Shown: positions 29,600 through 38,415, counted from the first letter of the stretch. The stretch is DNA of 53,969 bases from Oscillospiraceae bacterium (GCA_017461445.1 JAFTXW010000029.1:1-53969); one strand, 5' to 3'. Notes: a model not told the origin generated them from the sequence alone. Translations and numbers: made by a program.

Positions 29600-30554
29600 T
29601 TGGATTGTCACCTACAGCGGCGGCTTCTGGTCGCCCCACGGCAGTGTGGGCACACCCATTGCCATAGAGAAGCATTTCACCTGGGGAGAAAACCGCTTCT
29701 ATGTCCCCGCGGCCTACCTCTGTGACGAAGGACTGGTGCTGGATATCTGCGCGGAAATCGAACGGGAGGACATCCGGGCCTTTCTGGATAAGTGGTATTC
29801 CCATCTGACCCAGCCCCTGGAATTGCCTCATAACCTCCGGGAGCAGATCGAACAGGAAAATCCCATGGCAAAGGACTATTACGCAAATGTGTCAGTCAAC
29901 GGTCAGCCCCTTTCCCGCGACCGGGCCTGCGGCATCGGCTGGGTACCGCCCGAACTGCTGCCTGACGAGAAGATAAACGACCATGCAGAAGTGGTGCTGC
30001 GTAATTACGGTCTGAATCCTGCCCAGGGATGGTCTTTTCGCCGGGTGTCCTTAAAATGGACAGTGGAAAAACCACCCAAAATCGACAGCCTGACCCTAAC
30101 GCTGAGCCAGCGGCCCCGGAGCATTCCCGGAAAGCCCTTCGAGATGCCCGCCATTGGAGAAAGCGTGGAGATCATCCATCCCCTCCGGGAGGAAACATAC
30201 ACCCTGACGGTGCAGGCGGTCAGCCGGGAGCAGGTTTCCGACCGGCTGACGAGACCCGGCCTGCCGGAGCACGCCCTTTTCATGTCCTGCACCCTCTCCC
30301 CTGACCTGCACAGCGAACACTTCCAGCTTCGGGACACTGTGGAGGATGAGCGGAGCAAACAGCAGGAGCAGGCCGCCAGTATTGGCATCATCGGCGGTGC
30401 CGACGGCCCCACTGCCATCGCTTTCCTGACACCCCAACAACCCCATCTCCACTGCGCCGTTTCCTCCATGCGCTATGCGCCCCCGGAAACAGTTGTCTGG
30501 CAGCCTGTTTTCCGGGAAAAGCTGGTGGAGGACATCACGATTGAACTGATATAA
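29589..30554 (+). CDS. unknown soluble protein with an OadB-like IGIIGGADGPT motif
   Basis: A 321-residue protein with no membrane segment or signal. The N-terminal ~200 residues are beta-rich (TNWIVTYSGGFWSPHG; VEIIHPLREETYTLTVQAV) and not from a family I can name. Residues ~264-279 read SIGIIGGADGPTAIAF, almost the same as the conserved membrane-embedded segment of the beta subunit of Na+-translocating decarboxylases (OadB/GcdB), but here in an otherwise soluble chain. Automated annotation may therefore mislabel it as a decarboxylase subunit. Translation probably starts at ATG 29589 within the end of the DUF2974 gene. A methyltransferase gene follows after eight bases. Confidence 0.75.
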   Translation: METNWIVTYSGGFWSPHGSVGTPIAIEKHFTWGENRFYVPAAYLCDEGLVLDICAEIEREDIRAFLDKWYSHLTQPLELPHNLREQIEQENPMAKDYYANVSVNGQPLSRDRACGIGWVPPELLPDEKINDHAEVVLRNYGLNPAQGWSFRRVSLKWTVEKPPKIDSLTLTLSQRPRSIPGKPFEMPAIGESVEIIHPLREETYTLTVQAVSREQVSDRLTRPGLPEHALFMSCTLSPDLHSEHFQLRDTVEDERSKQQEQAASIGIIGGADGPTAIAFLTPQQPHLHCAVSSMRYAPPETVVWQPVFREKLVEDITIELI

Positions 30555-30562
30555 GGAGAAAT

Positions 30563-31318
30563 ATGGAAGATTACACCCTGCAAAATAAGAAGGCATGGGA
30601 ATATAATGCTTATAATTTTTGGATCGCGGAAGCTGGCACTCCCGCGAAGCGGGCCAAGGATATTCTCGCCGCCCCGGAAAAACAGTTGAAGCGGTATGCC
30701 CAGTATTTTGACGGATACAAGGGTCTGAAAATTGCCAACATCTGCGGCTCCTGTGGGAAGAAAGCGGTTCCTCTGGCAGTAATGGGCGCGGAGGTAACGG
30801 TTTTCGACATTTCGGAAGATAACCGAAGGTACGCATTGGAACTGGCGCAAGCCGCCGGGGTGACCATCAGCTATGAGGTTTGTGATGTGCTGGAAATCGA
30901 CCTGGATACCTATGGCGGTTTCTTTGATGTGGTATTTATGGAGGGCGGAATCCTGCATTATTTCCACAATATCGACGCATTTATGGGGATCATGCGTACC
31001 ATTTTGAAACCCGGAGGAAAGCTGATTTGCAGTGATTTCCATCCTTTCGGCAAAATCACCCCGGTGCTGGGCGTAATGCAGCCTGATGGAGACTATTTCT
31101 CCACGGAGGTGTTTGAGGGCGAAATGGCCCACGCGCGGTTCTTTGATGAAGAAATACGCCGAAATATACCTCAATGCAGCTACCGCCGGTATACGCTCAG
31201 TGAAATCATCAATGCGGTATTAAACTGCGGTTTTACCCTCAAACAATTTGACGAGCACCCCGCATGGTCGAATTCTAATTTACCAGGAGAATTCACGTTG
31301 ATAGCTATCAAAAATTAG
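30563..31318 (+). CDS. class I SAM-dependent methyltransferase
   Basis: A 251-residue methyltransferase. The N-terminal YNAYNFWIAEAGTPAKRAKDI block precedes the Rossmann core: ANICGSCGKKAVPLAVMGAEVTVFDIS (motif I with the acidic residue of the second strand at Asp), CDVLEIDL, FDVVFMEGGILHYFHNI (motif IV region) and LKPGGKLICSDFHPF. The substrate is unknown. The protein resembles small-molecule or ubiquinone-type methyltransferases rather than rRNA enzymes. ATAAGGAGAAAT precedes the start. Last gene of the three-gene unit. Confidence 0.9.
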   Translation: MEDYTLQNKKAWEYNAYNFWIAEAGTPAKRAKDILAAPEKQLKRYAQYFDGYKGLKIANICGSCGKKAVPLAVMGAEVTVFDISEDNRRYALELAQAAGVTISYEVCDVLEIDLDTYGGFFDVVFMEGGILHYFHNIDAFMGIMRTILKPGGKLICSDFHPFGKITPVLGVMQPDGDYFSTEVFEGEMAHARFFDEEIRRNIPQCSYRRYTLSEIINAVLNCGFTLKQFDEHPAWSNSNLPGEFTLIAIKN

Positions 31319-31368
31319 TACAAGTCTGCCATTCGTTCGGGATGACAATGTTCTATCAAATATGAAAA

Positions 31369-31396
31369 ACCGCGAGGAAATTGCTTTCCTCGCGGT
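31369..31396. terminator. bidirectional terminator between methyltransferase and uxaC
   Basis: ACCGCGAGGAAA and TTTCCTCGCGGT form a 12-bp stem with a TTGC loop. T-rich tails occur on both strands. Confidence 0.85.
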
Positions 31397-31410
31397 CATT
31401 TTGTATGATC

Positions 31411-32844
31411 TTACAGGCCGAAGTAACGCTTTGCGTTGTTGAAGGAGATGCCTTCCACGATCTTCTTCAGGCTGGATTCGATGTTGGGATACTCGCCGTT
31501 CTCCACCCAGTTGCCGATCAGGTTGCACATAATGCGGCGGAAGTAGTCGTGACGGGCGTAGCTCAGGAAGGAGCGGGAGTCAGTCAGCATACCGACGAAG
31601 TTACCGAGCAATCCCAGGCTTGCCAGGGACTTCATCTGCTCCTCCATGCCCACCTTGTGGTCATTGAACCACCATGCGGAGCCCTGCTGGATCTTGCCGG
31701 GGACCTCGGGGCCCTGGAAGCAGCCGATCAGGGTGCCCAGCTGGGCGTTGTCGGCGGGATTCAGGGAGTACAGGATGGTCTTGGGGCAGGCACCTGCCTC
31801 GTCCAGTGCGGAAAGCAGCTGGGAAATGTTTCCGCCGCAGGTGTTCTGGGCAATAGCATCCACGCCGGTGTCGCCGCCCTGGAGCTTGAAGATGCGCTGG
31901 TTGTTGTTGCGCAGGCAGGAGTAGTGCAGCTGCATAGCGATGTCCAGGCGGTGATAGGCCTTGCCCAGGCACAGCAGAATGACGGTCTGGTAGCCTTCCA
32001 CTTCCTCAACGGTCAGCTTCTCGCCCTTCAGAGCCTTCTGGTAGACAGCATCAGCCTGCTCCACGGTGTAGTCCTGATAGGGGACATAGTCCAGGCCGTG
32101 GTCGGAAGCCTTACAGCCGTGGGCCTTGAAGTGCTCCAGCCGCTCCACCAGAGCGTCCAGAACGTCCTGCATGGTAGTAAGGCTCTCCTTGCCCACAGAC
32201 TTGGCCAGGGCCTTCATGTACTCGTGCCAGCCGGCCTTGTGGATGTTCACAGCCTTGTCGGGGCGGTAGGAGGGGCCGACCACCACTTCGATGGTGGGGT
32301 CGTTTGCGATCTTCTCATGCCACTCCAGGGAGTCGATGGGATCGTCGGTGGTGCCGATGAAGGCAACATTGGCCTTGCGGATCAGGCCCCGGGCGGACAT
32401 ATCGGGGTCGTTCTGCAGCAGATCGTTGCAGTGATCCCAGATACGCTTGGCACTCTCGGTGGTCAGGGGCTCGGTGACGCCGAAGAACTGCCGCAGCTCC
32501 AGGTGGCACCAGTGGTACATGGGGTTGCCGATGGCCATTTCCAGAGCCTCGACGAACTTCAGGAACTTCTCATAGGGGTCCACCATACCGGTGACGTACT
32601 TCTCCTCGACACCGTTGGAACGCATGACGCGCCACTTATAGTGATCACCGGCGAAGGTGCCGTCGGGGTTCTCGCCGCCCAGCCAGACCTCAGCCAAGTT
32701 GTTGAAACGGCGGTCTTCATAAATTTCCTGGGGATTCAGGTGGCAGTGGTAGTCCGCCAGGGGCATCTTGGCAGCATAGTCGTGATACAGATGCTGGGCG
32801 GTGGGAGTATCAAGGATAAAATCCTTGTTCATAAATTCCTTCAT
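31411..32844 (-). CDS. uxaC: uronate isomerase
   Basis: A 477-residue amidohydrolase-fold enzyme (UxaC) that converts D-glucuronate to D-fructuronate and D-galacturonate to D-tagaturonate. The opening FMNKDFILDTPTAQHLYHDYAAKMPLADYHCHLNP, the GDHYKWRVMRSNG block, WHCHLELR-like WCHLELRQFFG and the TTDDPIDSLEWHEKI region are hallmarks. Length is normal. The start has AAGGAG seven bases away. Third gene of the eda-kdgK-uxaC unit, but a hairpin (32871-32895) lies before it and could reduce its expression or mark an RNA processing site. Confidence 0.95.
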   Translation of the reverse strand: MKEFMNKDFILDTPTAQHLYHDYAAKMPLADYHCHLNPQEIYEDRRFNNLAEVWLGGENPDGTFAGDHYKWRVMRSNGVEEKYVTGMVDPYEKFLKFVEALEMAIGNPMYHWCHLELRQFFGVTEPLTTESAKRIWDHCNDLLQNDPDMSARGLIRKANVAFIGTTDDPIDSLEWHEKIANDPTIEVVVGPSYRPDKAVNIHKAGWHEYMKALAKSVGKESLTTMQDVLDALVERLEHFKAHGCKASDHGLDYVPYQDYTVEQADAVYQKALKGEKLTVEEVEGYQTVILLCLGKAYHRLDIAMQLHYSCLRNNNQRIFKLQGGDTGVDAIAQNTCGGNISQLLSALDEAGACPKTILYSLNPADNAQLGTLIGCFQGPEVPGKIQQGSAWWFNDHKVGMEEQMKSLASLGLLGNFVGMLTDSRSFLSYARHDYFRRIMCNLIGNWVENGEYPNIESSLKKIVEGISFNNAKRYFGL

Positions 32845-32870
32845 ATTGGAACTCCTTAAGTTTAAAGTTA

Positions 32871-32895
32871 CCTCTGCCCGGTTTCCGGGCAGAGG
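32871..32895 (-). terminator. hairpin between kdgK and uxaC
   Basis: CCTCTGCCCGG and CCGGGCAGAGG form an 11-bp stem with a three-base loop. The T-run is weak on the minus strand, so partial termination or RNA stabilisation is more likely than a full stop. Confidence 0.6.
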
Positions 32896-32917
32896 TTGGT
32901 TTTTATGGGCAGAGAGA

Positions 32918-33940
32918 TTATCTCTGGATACGGCCGGAGCCGTCGCCGCCTGCCAGCTTCTCGACCTCGGGAACGGTAACCATGTTGTAGTCGCCGCCGA
33001 TGGAGTGCTTCAGAGCGGAAGCGGCAACCGCGAACTCAACCGCAGCCTGGGTATCCTTGCCGGACAGCAGAGCATAGATCAGGCCGCCGCCGAAGGAGTC
33101 GCCGCCGCCAACGCGGTCAATGATGTGCAGGTTGTACTTCTTGGAGAAGCAGTAGTTCTCGCCGTCGTACAGCATTGCGGACCAGCCGTTGTCGAAGGCG
33201 GAGTGGGACTCACGCAGGGTGATGGCGACCTTCTCGAAACCGTACTTGTCAGCCAGCTGCTTGGCAACGGACTTGTAGCCTTCGTGGTTGATGGTGCCGC
33301 CGTAGATGTCGGTAGCCTCGGCCTCGATGCCGAACACATCCTTAGCGTCCTCTTCGTTGGAGATGCAGACGTCGATGTACTTCGCCAGCTCAGTCATAGC
33401 CTCGTTGGCCTGAGCGCGGGTCCACAGCTTGCCACGGTAGTTCAGGTCGCAGGAGATCTTGATGCCCTTGGCCTTGGCAGCCTGGCAAGCCTGCTTGCAG
33501 ATTTCCACAACATTGGGGCCCAGTGCGGGGGTGATGCCGGTGAAGTGGAACCAGTCGGCACCCTCGAAGATCTTGTCCCAATCGAAGTCCTCGGGCTTGG
33601 CCAGCTGAATGGCGGAGTTGGCACGGTCATAGATGCAGACGGAGCCACGCTGGGAAGCACCCTTCTCGTTGTAGTAGATACCGACGCGCTCGCCGCCCCG
33701 GACGATCAGGGAGGTGTCAACGCCATAGCGGCGCAGGGAGTTCACAGCGGCCTGGCCGATGGAGTGAGCGGGCAGCTTGGAGACGAAAGCGGCATCCATG
33801 CCGTAGTTCGCCAGGGAGACAGCAACGTTGGCCTCTCCGCCGCCGAAGGTGAACTCCACGTTGGAAGCCTGAACAAAACGCTCGTAGTTGAAGGGCTGCA
33901 GACGCAGCATCAGTTCGCCGAAGGTAACAATTCTTGCCAT
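32918..33940 (-). CDS. kdgK: 2-keto-3-deoxygluconate kinase
   Basis: A 340-residue PfkB-family sugar kinase. It begins IVTFGELMLRLQP, with FGGGEANVAVSLANYG as the sugar-binding block and RVGGGDSFGGGLIYAL near residue 285 as the anion hole with the catalytic Asp. The neighbours, KDPG aldolase upstream and uronate isomerase downstream, make 2-keto-3-deoxygluconate the most likely substrate, giving KDPG; fructokinase-like activity is the alternative. AAAGGA is eleven bases before the start, a slightly long spacing. Confidence 0.92.
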   Translation of the reverse strand: MARIVTFGELMLRLQPFNYERFVQASNVEFTFGGGEANVAVSLANYGMDAAFVSKLPAHSIGQAAVNSLRRYGVDTSLIVRGGERVGIYYNEKGASQRGSVCIYDRANSAIQLAKPEDFDWDKIFEGADWFHFTGITPALGPNVVEICKQACQAAKAKGIKISCDLNYRGKLWTRAQANEAMTELAKYIDVCISNEEDAKDVFGIEAEATDIYGGTINHEGYKSVAKQLADKYGFEKVAITLRESHSAFDNGWSAMLYDGENYCFSKKYNLHIIDRVGGGDSFGGGLIYALLSGKDTQAAVEFAVAASALKHSIGGDYNMVTVPEVEKLAGGDGSGRIQR

Positions 33941-34069
33941 GATAATCAGAATCCTTTCCTATTACAATTATTTAGTGAATGAAATAACAACGTAACGAAC
34001 CGAGCGATACCCAATGGTGTAACGGCTACCGCCTGGGTTGGTCACGAATGATCGGCAGCGATTCGCCGC

Positions 34070-34699
34070 TTATTCGCCCTTGGCAGCCTTGCGGGCATCC
34101 AGGCACAGCTGGGTGATCTTGTCCCAGTTACCGGCAGCGATATCAGCCTTGGGGCAGACCCAAGAACCGCCGACAGCGTGGATAAAGGGAGCGTCGATGT
34201 ACTCCTTGATGTTGGCAGAGTTGACACCGCCGGTGGGCAGGAACTTCAGGCCCACAAAGGGAGCAGACAGGTTCTTCATGGCATTCAGGCCGCCGTAAAC
34301 GTTGGCGGGGAAGAATTTGACCATCTTCAGGCCGTGCTTCAGGGCAGCCATGATCTCAGTGGGGGTGACGCAGCCGGGAGCGACAGGGATGCCGTTCTCA
34401 ACACACCAGCCGACGACTTCGTCGCTGAAGCCGGGGGAAACGATAAACTTTGCGCCCATCTCAACGGCCAGCTTGCACTGCTCCAGGTTGACGATGGTGC
34501 CGGCACCGACCAGAACGTCGGGGCAGTTTTCAGCAACAGCCTTGATGCACTCGGGAGCGCAGGCGGTACGGAAGGTGATCTCCATGGTATCGACGCCGCC
34601 GGCAGCCATAGCCTTAGCGGTAGGGACCGCGTCCTCAACCTTGTCCAGAACAACAACGGGGACGACGATGGAATTTGCGAGTCTGGTTAAAACATCCAT
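34070..34699 (-). CDS. eda: KDPG aldolase
   Basis: A 209-residue class I aldolase that splits 2-keto-3-deoxy-6-phosphogluconate into pyruvate and glyceraldehyde 3-phosphate. Catalytic Glu40 lies in EITFRT and the Schiff-base Lys128 in VKFFPA, with GAGTI and the phosphate-binding LPTGGV also present. First gene of the uronate unit. TAGGAGGCAAATAAA precedes the start. A promoter and a 5' leader hairpin lie upstream (34728-34790). A 129-base gap separates it from kdgK. Confidence 0.96.
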   Translation of the reverse strand: MDVLTRLANSIVVPVVVLDKVEDAVPTAKAMAAGGVDTMEITFRTACAPECIKAVAENCPDVLVGAGTIVNLEQCKLAVEMGAKFIVSPGFSDEVVGWCVENGIPVAPGCVTPTEIMAALKHGLKMVKFFPANVYGGLNAMKNLSAPFVGLKFLPTGGVNSANIKEYIDAPFIHAVGGSWVCPKADIAAGNWDKITQLCLDARKAAKGE

Positions 34700-34727
34700 T
34701 TTATTTGCCTCCTAAAAACTTACAATC

Positions 34728-34790
34728 TCTGCCTATCTTCAGGCAGACTTATGCCATTAAAATTGTATCGAAAAAAAGCAAAAAAATCAA
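34728..34790 (-). promoter_or_regulatory. promoter and leader hairpin of the uronate unit
   Basis: On the minus strand TTGATT (34790-34785), 17-base spacer and TACAAT (34767-34762) form the promoter. The leader contains a 7-bp hairpin, TCTGCCT with AGGCAGA (34728-34747), about 10 bases upstream of the AGGAGG site. It could be an operator for a GntR-type regulator or act in the RNA. Confidence 0.6.
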
Positions 34791-34967
34791 TTCCTAACCA
34801 TAAAATTCTAAGATTTTTAGCGTTTTGTACAAATTGGAACGAAATTCTTCTACGGCACTGCTACTTGACAAATATGCGGAAAAGTGGTAGTCATGGGTAA
34901 AAATTTGCCCGCAACCGCCCATTTTCGGCATGTTACATTTGGTTGCGGAATTGCCGCGCCGCCGTGG

Positions 34968-34996
34968 TTGCGCGATTTATCCGGCTGTGATATGCT
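34968..34996 (+). promoter_or_regulatory. promoter of the HTH membrane protein gene
   Basis: TTGCGC (34968-34973), 17-base spacer, TATGCT (34991-34996), 27 bases before the start codon. Confidence 0.55.
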
Positions 34997-35022
34997 GAAG
35001 GCACAGAACAGGAGGAAAATAT

Positions 35023-35484
35023 ATGAAATTTGAAGAAAAGCTTATCATACAAAGAAAGCGGCTGGGATTCTCCCAGGAGGAGCTGGCAGCCCGCATCGGT
35101 GTATCCCGGCAGGCGGTATCCCGGTGGGAGCTGGGCAGCACAATGCCCGACGCACCGAATTTGGTGAAGCTGGCAGACCTGTTTGGAGTAACCACAGATT
35201 ACCTGCTGCGGGAAAATCAAACGGATGAGCCCTACTCCCCCACCCCGGCAGAAACAAAGCCGGGAGCACCAGAGGCAGAGCCGCTGCAAGCCCAGCCCAA
35301 GGATGAAAAGAAGTCCGGGCGATTCCTGTTCAGCGGCTGCTGCTATCTCTTTGCCGCGTTCTGCTTCTTTATCGCTGCGTCCATTCAAGGAAATGAGATC
35401 AGCTATATGTCCCTTGCCGCTGGCGTATTGCAGCTTGTGGCCGGGTGCGGGATGCTGGCAAATTACAGAAAATTGAAAAAGTAG
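35023..35484 (+). CDS. XRE-family regulator with C-terminal membrane segments
   Basis: A 153-residue protein. The HTH_3 domain covers residues 5-62, with FSQEELAARIGVSRQAVSRWELG as the recognition region and LFGVTTDYLL as the closing helix. A Pro/Glu/Ala linker leads to two hydrophobic helices (about 103-120 and 127-147). This is a frequent Firmicute layout of membrane-tethered XRE proteins whose targets are unknown. ACAGGAGG precedes the start. Its TAG stop is the first base triplet of the following terminator stem. Convergent with the GH2 gene. Confidence 0.9.
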   Translation: MKFEEKLIIQRKRLGFSQEELAARIGVSRQAVSRWELGSTMPDAPNLVKLADLFGVTTDYLLRENQTDEPYSPTPAETKPGAPEAEPLQAQPKDEKKSGRFLFSGCCYLFAAFCFFIAASIQGNEISYMSLAAGVLQLVAGCGMLANYRKLKK

Positions 35485-35507
35485 GGCGGAGGCATGCCTC
35501 CGCCCTA
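35482..35507. terminator. terminator overlapping the HTH gene stop codon
   Basis: TAGGGCGGAGG and CCTCCGCCCTA form an 11-bp stem around CATG. The first arm begins with the stop codon of the HTH gene. It can also act on the converging GH2 transcript. Confidence 0.75.
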
Positions 35508-35515
35508 CTGTATTC

Positions 35516-37768
35516 TTATTTCTTGGGTGCCTTGATCTTATTGAGCTTTGCGTTGATCTCCAGCAGCTCTTCCTTGGTGAATTTCACATTGACGGTGCCC
35601 ATCATGCCCGTCAAGCGCAGGAGGGTGAAGCTGGAAAGCATCTCCATCATGCCGCCAAGGCTGCTCATGTCAAAGCCTGCGCCGCCCTTGCCGTCACCGC
35701 CCATTTTGGGGGCCAGCTTTCCGAGCAGGGACATGAGGAACAGCTTGCCCTGGGCGGTCGCCATGATGTCGCCGAATTTTGAATTCAGGGACAAATATCC
35801 CTCTGGCTGGGTGATATCGAACCAGTTGAGGATCGCCCCCTTCTCCTTCAGGCGGTAGTCCTCGTTGAAGACCGCCACCTTGCGGATACGGCTTTCATCC
35901 TGGCACTCCCCCGCCACGGCGGTGAGGATGGTCTCCCCGGCGTTGGGAACGTCGAAATAGAAGAAGTGGTCGGGAGCTTCCTTTGCGCCGAGGGATACGC
36001 CGTTGGCAAACAGCTCCACGCTGGGCAGATTGGAGTAGACGGTGACTTTGGTGGTGTCCTCCACCCGGTCAACGTACCGCTTGCCGCAGATATGGACGAA
36101 GGGCTCGTCGGAGAGCCAGGCCTTGTAGGCATAGAAGGCATCCTTTTTATACTTACGGTCAATGGTCACCAGGCCCTTGTGGTTCTGGCCGTTCTCGCCG
36201 CCCTCGTTCCGGGCATCACAGCCGAAGTCGAACATATTCCACACATGGGTGGCCCACAGATATTTCCGGGAGAACAGCTGGCGGATCAGCTCCTCGTGGT
36301 AATGGGCCTGGTATTCTTCGGTATAATCGCCCTGCTGGGGATCGGAGGTGTGCCAGTTCAGAGCCTCGCAGCCATATTCCGAGCAGCCGATGGGAATATT
36401 GGGGTGCTTCTCGTGGAACTTATCAAACCAAGGGCCGTTCATGGCGGTATTGCCGCCGTACCAGCCAAAATAATGGTTGTAGGAAACGGTATCGGGAATC
36501 TGTATGATCTTTGCATCCATGGAGCACATGGACACGCAGGCCATGGTGGTGGGGCGGGTCTTGTCCATTTCATGGCACAGGTCGTTGAGGATGTTGTGGT
36601 TTTCCAGAAGATCCGTGTCCTCCGCGCCCCGCATGGTGATCTCATTGGAAAGGCCCCAGACCACGATGGAGGGATGGTTATAGTTCTGGACGATCAGCTC
36701 TTTCATCTGGGATATGGTATTCTCCCGGCCGGTGGGCATATGGGCAGAGATATAGGGAATTTCCGCCCAGATGACCAGACCCCGTTCGTCGCACAGGTCG
36801 TAGAAATACCGGTCATGCTGGTAATGGGCCAGACGGATAGTTGTGGCCCCCATTTCGCAGATCAGGTCCATGTCCTCCCGGTGATGCTCAGGAAGCAGGG
36901 CGTTGCCGATGTCCCAGCGGTCCTGATGGCGGCTGACACCCCGGAGGGGATATTCCTCACCGTTGAGGACAAAGCCCCGTTGGGGATCGATCACATAGGA
37001 GCGGCAGCCGAAGCGGGTGGATACATCATCCAGCACGTTGCCGTTTTCCACCAGCTCTGCCTTGCAGCAGTAGAGGTAGGGATCCTTCCGGCCGTTCCAC
37101 AGGTGGGCTTTTTTGATACGGAAGTTTACCTTACGGGCAGTGCCCTCATAAGTGGCAATGACCTTTCCCTCGGCGTTCATCAGGCTGTAGCGGAGGGTCT
37201 GGCATGCTTTGCGGTTGGTCAGGAAAACCTCCACTTCCACTTTAGCATCCTTCTCCTCCATGACGGGCGTGACCTTGATGCCGGGGCCGCCATGGTAGTC
37301 CAGGTCAAAATGGCTTTCGGAAACGCAGATCAGATTCACATTCCGGTACAGGCCGCCGTAGAAGGTAAAGTCGGCCACCTGGGGATAGACCTGCTGGTTT
37401 GGGGCATTGTCCACGGTGATCGCCAGCAGATTTTCGTTTCCCAGCGCATCGGTCACATCCACCCGCCAGGTGGAGTAACCGCCGTCGTGGTGGGCAAGGT
37501 GTTTGCCGTTCAGGAAAACGTCGGCGGAAGAATTCGCGCCATTGATCTCCAGATAGTAGCGGTTCGCCTGGGGCAGGTCCAGTTTCTGGAAGTCCTTCAC
37601 ATAGCAGCAGGTTCCCCGGAAGTAGTCACCGCCGCCGTCCTGGCCGTCAATGGCGTTCCAGGTATGAGGCAGGTTCACAAAGCTCCACAGGGTCGGCATC
37701 TGGTTGGGAGCCTCAGAAACGCCCTTGGCAAAGGCCCACTTGCGGTTCAAATTGACAACAGTTCTCAA
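35516..37768 (-). CDS. GH2 glycosidase (beta-galactosidase or beta-glucuronidase)
   Basis: A 750-residue GH2 enzyme, probably cytoplasmic since no signal peptide is visible. The N-terminal sugar-binding domain (WSFVNLPHTWNAIDGQDGG) and immunoglobulin-like domain precede the barrel, with RGVSRHQDRWDIGNAL, the acid/base Glu in VVWGLSNE and the nucleophile in CSEYG. QNHKGLVTIDRKYKKDAF contains the N-x-K-G pattern seen in beta-glucuronidases but also in many beta-galactosidases, so the substrate is open; proximity to uxaC/kdgK/eda favours a glucuronide. The last ~75 residues (from about 675) are an unusual Gly/Met-rich tail. The start is TTG at 37768, eight bases from AAGGAGG. Confidence 0.88.
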   Translation of the reverse strand: MRTVVNLNRKWAFAKGVSEAPNQMPTLWSFVNLPHTWNAIDGQDGGGDYFRGTCCYVKDFQKLDLPQANRYYLEINGANSSADVFLNGKHLAHHDGGYSTWRVDVTDALGNENLLAITVDNAPNQQVYPQVADFTFYGGLYRNVNLICVSESHFDLDYHGGPGIKVTPVMEEKDAKVEVEVFLTNRKACQTLRYSLMNAEGKVIATYEGTARKVNFRIKKAHLWNGRKDPYLYCCKAELVENGNVLDDVSTRFGCRSYVIDPQRGFVLNGEEYPLRGVSRHQDRWDIGNALLPEHHREDMDLICEMGATTIRLAHYQHDRYFYDLCDERGLVIWAEIPYISAHMPTGRENTISQMKELIVQNYNHPSIVVWGLSNEITMRGAEDTDLLENHNILNDLCHEMDKTRPTTMACVSMCSMDAKIIQIPDTVSYNHYFGWYGGNTAMNGPWFDKFHEKHPNIPIGCSEYGCEALNWHTSDPQQGDYTEEYQAHYHEELIRQLFSRKYLWATHVWNMFDFGCDARNEGGENGQNHKGLVTIDRKYKKDAFYAYKAWLSDEPFVHICGKRYVDRVEDTTKVTVYSNLPSVELFANGVSLGAKEAPDHFFYFDVPNAGETILTAVAGECQDESRIRKVAVFNEDYRLKEKGAILNWFDITQPEGYLSLNSKFGDIMATAQGKLFLMSLLGKLAPKMGGDGKGGAGFDMSSLGGMMEMLSSFTLLRLTGMMGTVNVKFTKEELLEINAKLNKIKAPKK

Positions 37769-37845
37769 AATCGGTTCCTCCTTCGTTGTTTTCCAATATT
37801 TTACCACAAAGTGTCGGAAATTGGTAAGCTGTTTGGAAAAATAAA

Positions 37846-37874
37846 TGGACATTTTTTCTAAACCAGGGTATAAT
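37846..37874 (+). promoter_or_regulatory. promoter of the pyrophosphatase gene
   Basis: TGGACA (37846-37851), 17-base spacer, TATAAT (37869-37874), 22 bases before the start. Confidence 0.7.
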
Positions 37875-37896
37875 CACAAAAAAGGAGGCAACAAAA

Positions 37897-38415
37897 ATGG
37901 AATGTAATGTAGTAGACGCTTTGATTGAGATCCCCCTGGGTTCGAAGAACAAGTACGAGCTGGACAAAGCCACCGGGCGCATCCGGCTGGATCGGGTGCT
38001 GTACGCCGCCATGATCTACCCCGCCGAGTACGGCATTATTGAGAACACCCTGGCCCCCGACGGGGACGCGCTGGATATCCTGGTGATCTGCTCTGACCCC
38101 ACCTTCCCCGGCTGCACGGTGCCAGCAAGGGTTCTGGGATATCTGGACATGGTAGACAATGGCAAGCTGGACTATAAACTGATTTCCGTAGTAGACTGCG
38201 ACCCCCGGTACGCCGATGTGCAAGATCTTTCCGACCTTTCCCCCTTCGTTTTGAAGGAAATCGCTAATTTCTTCGCTAATTACAAGGTTTTGCAGGATAT
38301 CCAGGTGCAAGTGGGCGAATACCACCCCCGGGAGGATGCTATGGAAATTATCCGGCAGTGCCGGGAGTCATACAGCCAGACTTCCCTTGTTGACAAATGT
38401 CCTTCCCGGGCGTAA
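37897..38415 (+). CDS. ppa: soluble inorganic pyrophosphatase
   Basis: A 172-residue family I pyrophosphatase that hydrolyses PPi to phosphate. The conserved sequence blocks are ALIEIPLGSKNKYELDKATGRIRLDRVLYAAMIYPAEYG (broken here into strands), the metal signature DGDALDILV at about residue 55, and the LISVVDCDPRY block. Length is typical for a prokaryotic enzyme. AAAGGAGGC precedes the start. The promoter of the next gene is embedded in its last codons. Confidence 0.96.
   Translation: MECNVVDALIEIPLGSKNKYELDKATGRIRLDRVLYAAMIYPAEYGIIENTLAPDGDALDILVICSDPTFPGCTVPARVLGYLDMVDNGKLDYKLISVVDCDPRYADVQDLSDLSPFVLKEIANFFANYKVLQDIQVQVGEYHPREDAMEIIRQCRESYSQTSLVDKCPSRA

Noticed and set aside
29589-30554. 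Na+-translocating decarboxylase beta subunit
   Set aside because: Only a 16-residue motif matches; the protein has no membrane helices and is far from decarboxylase genes.
35966-37861. Plus-strand frame of 631 codons opposite the GH2 gene
   Set aside because: Antisense shadow of a gene with complete GH2 motifs.
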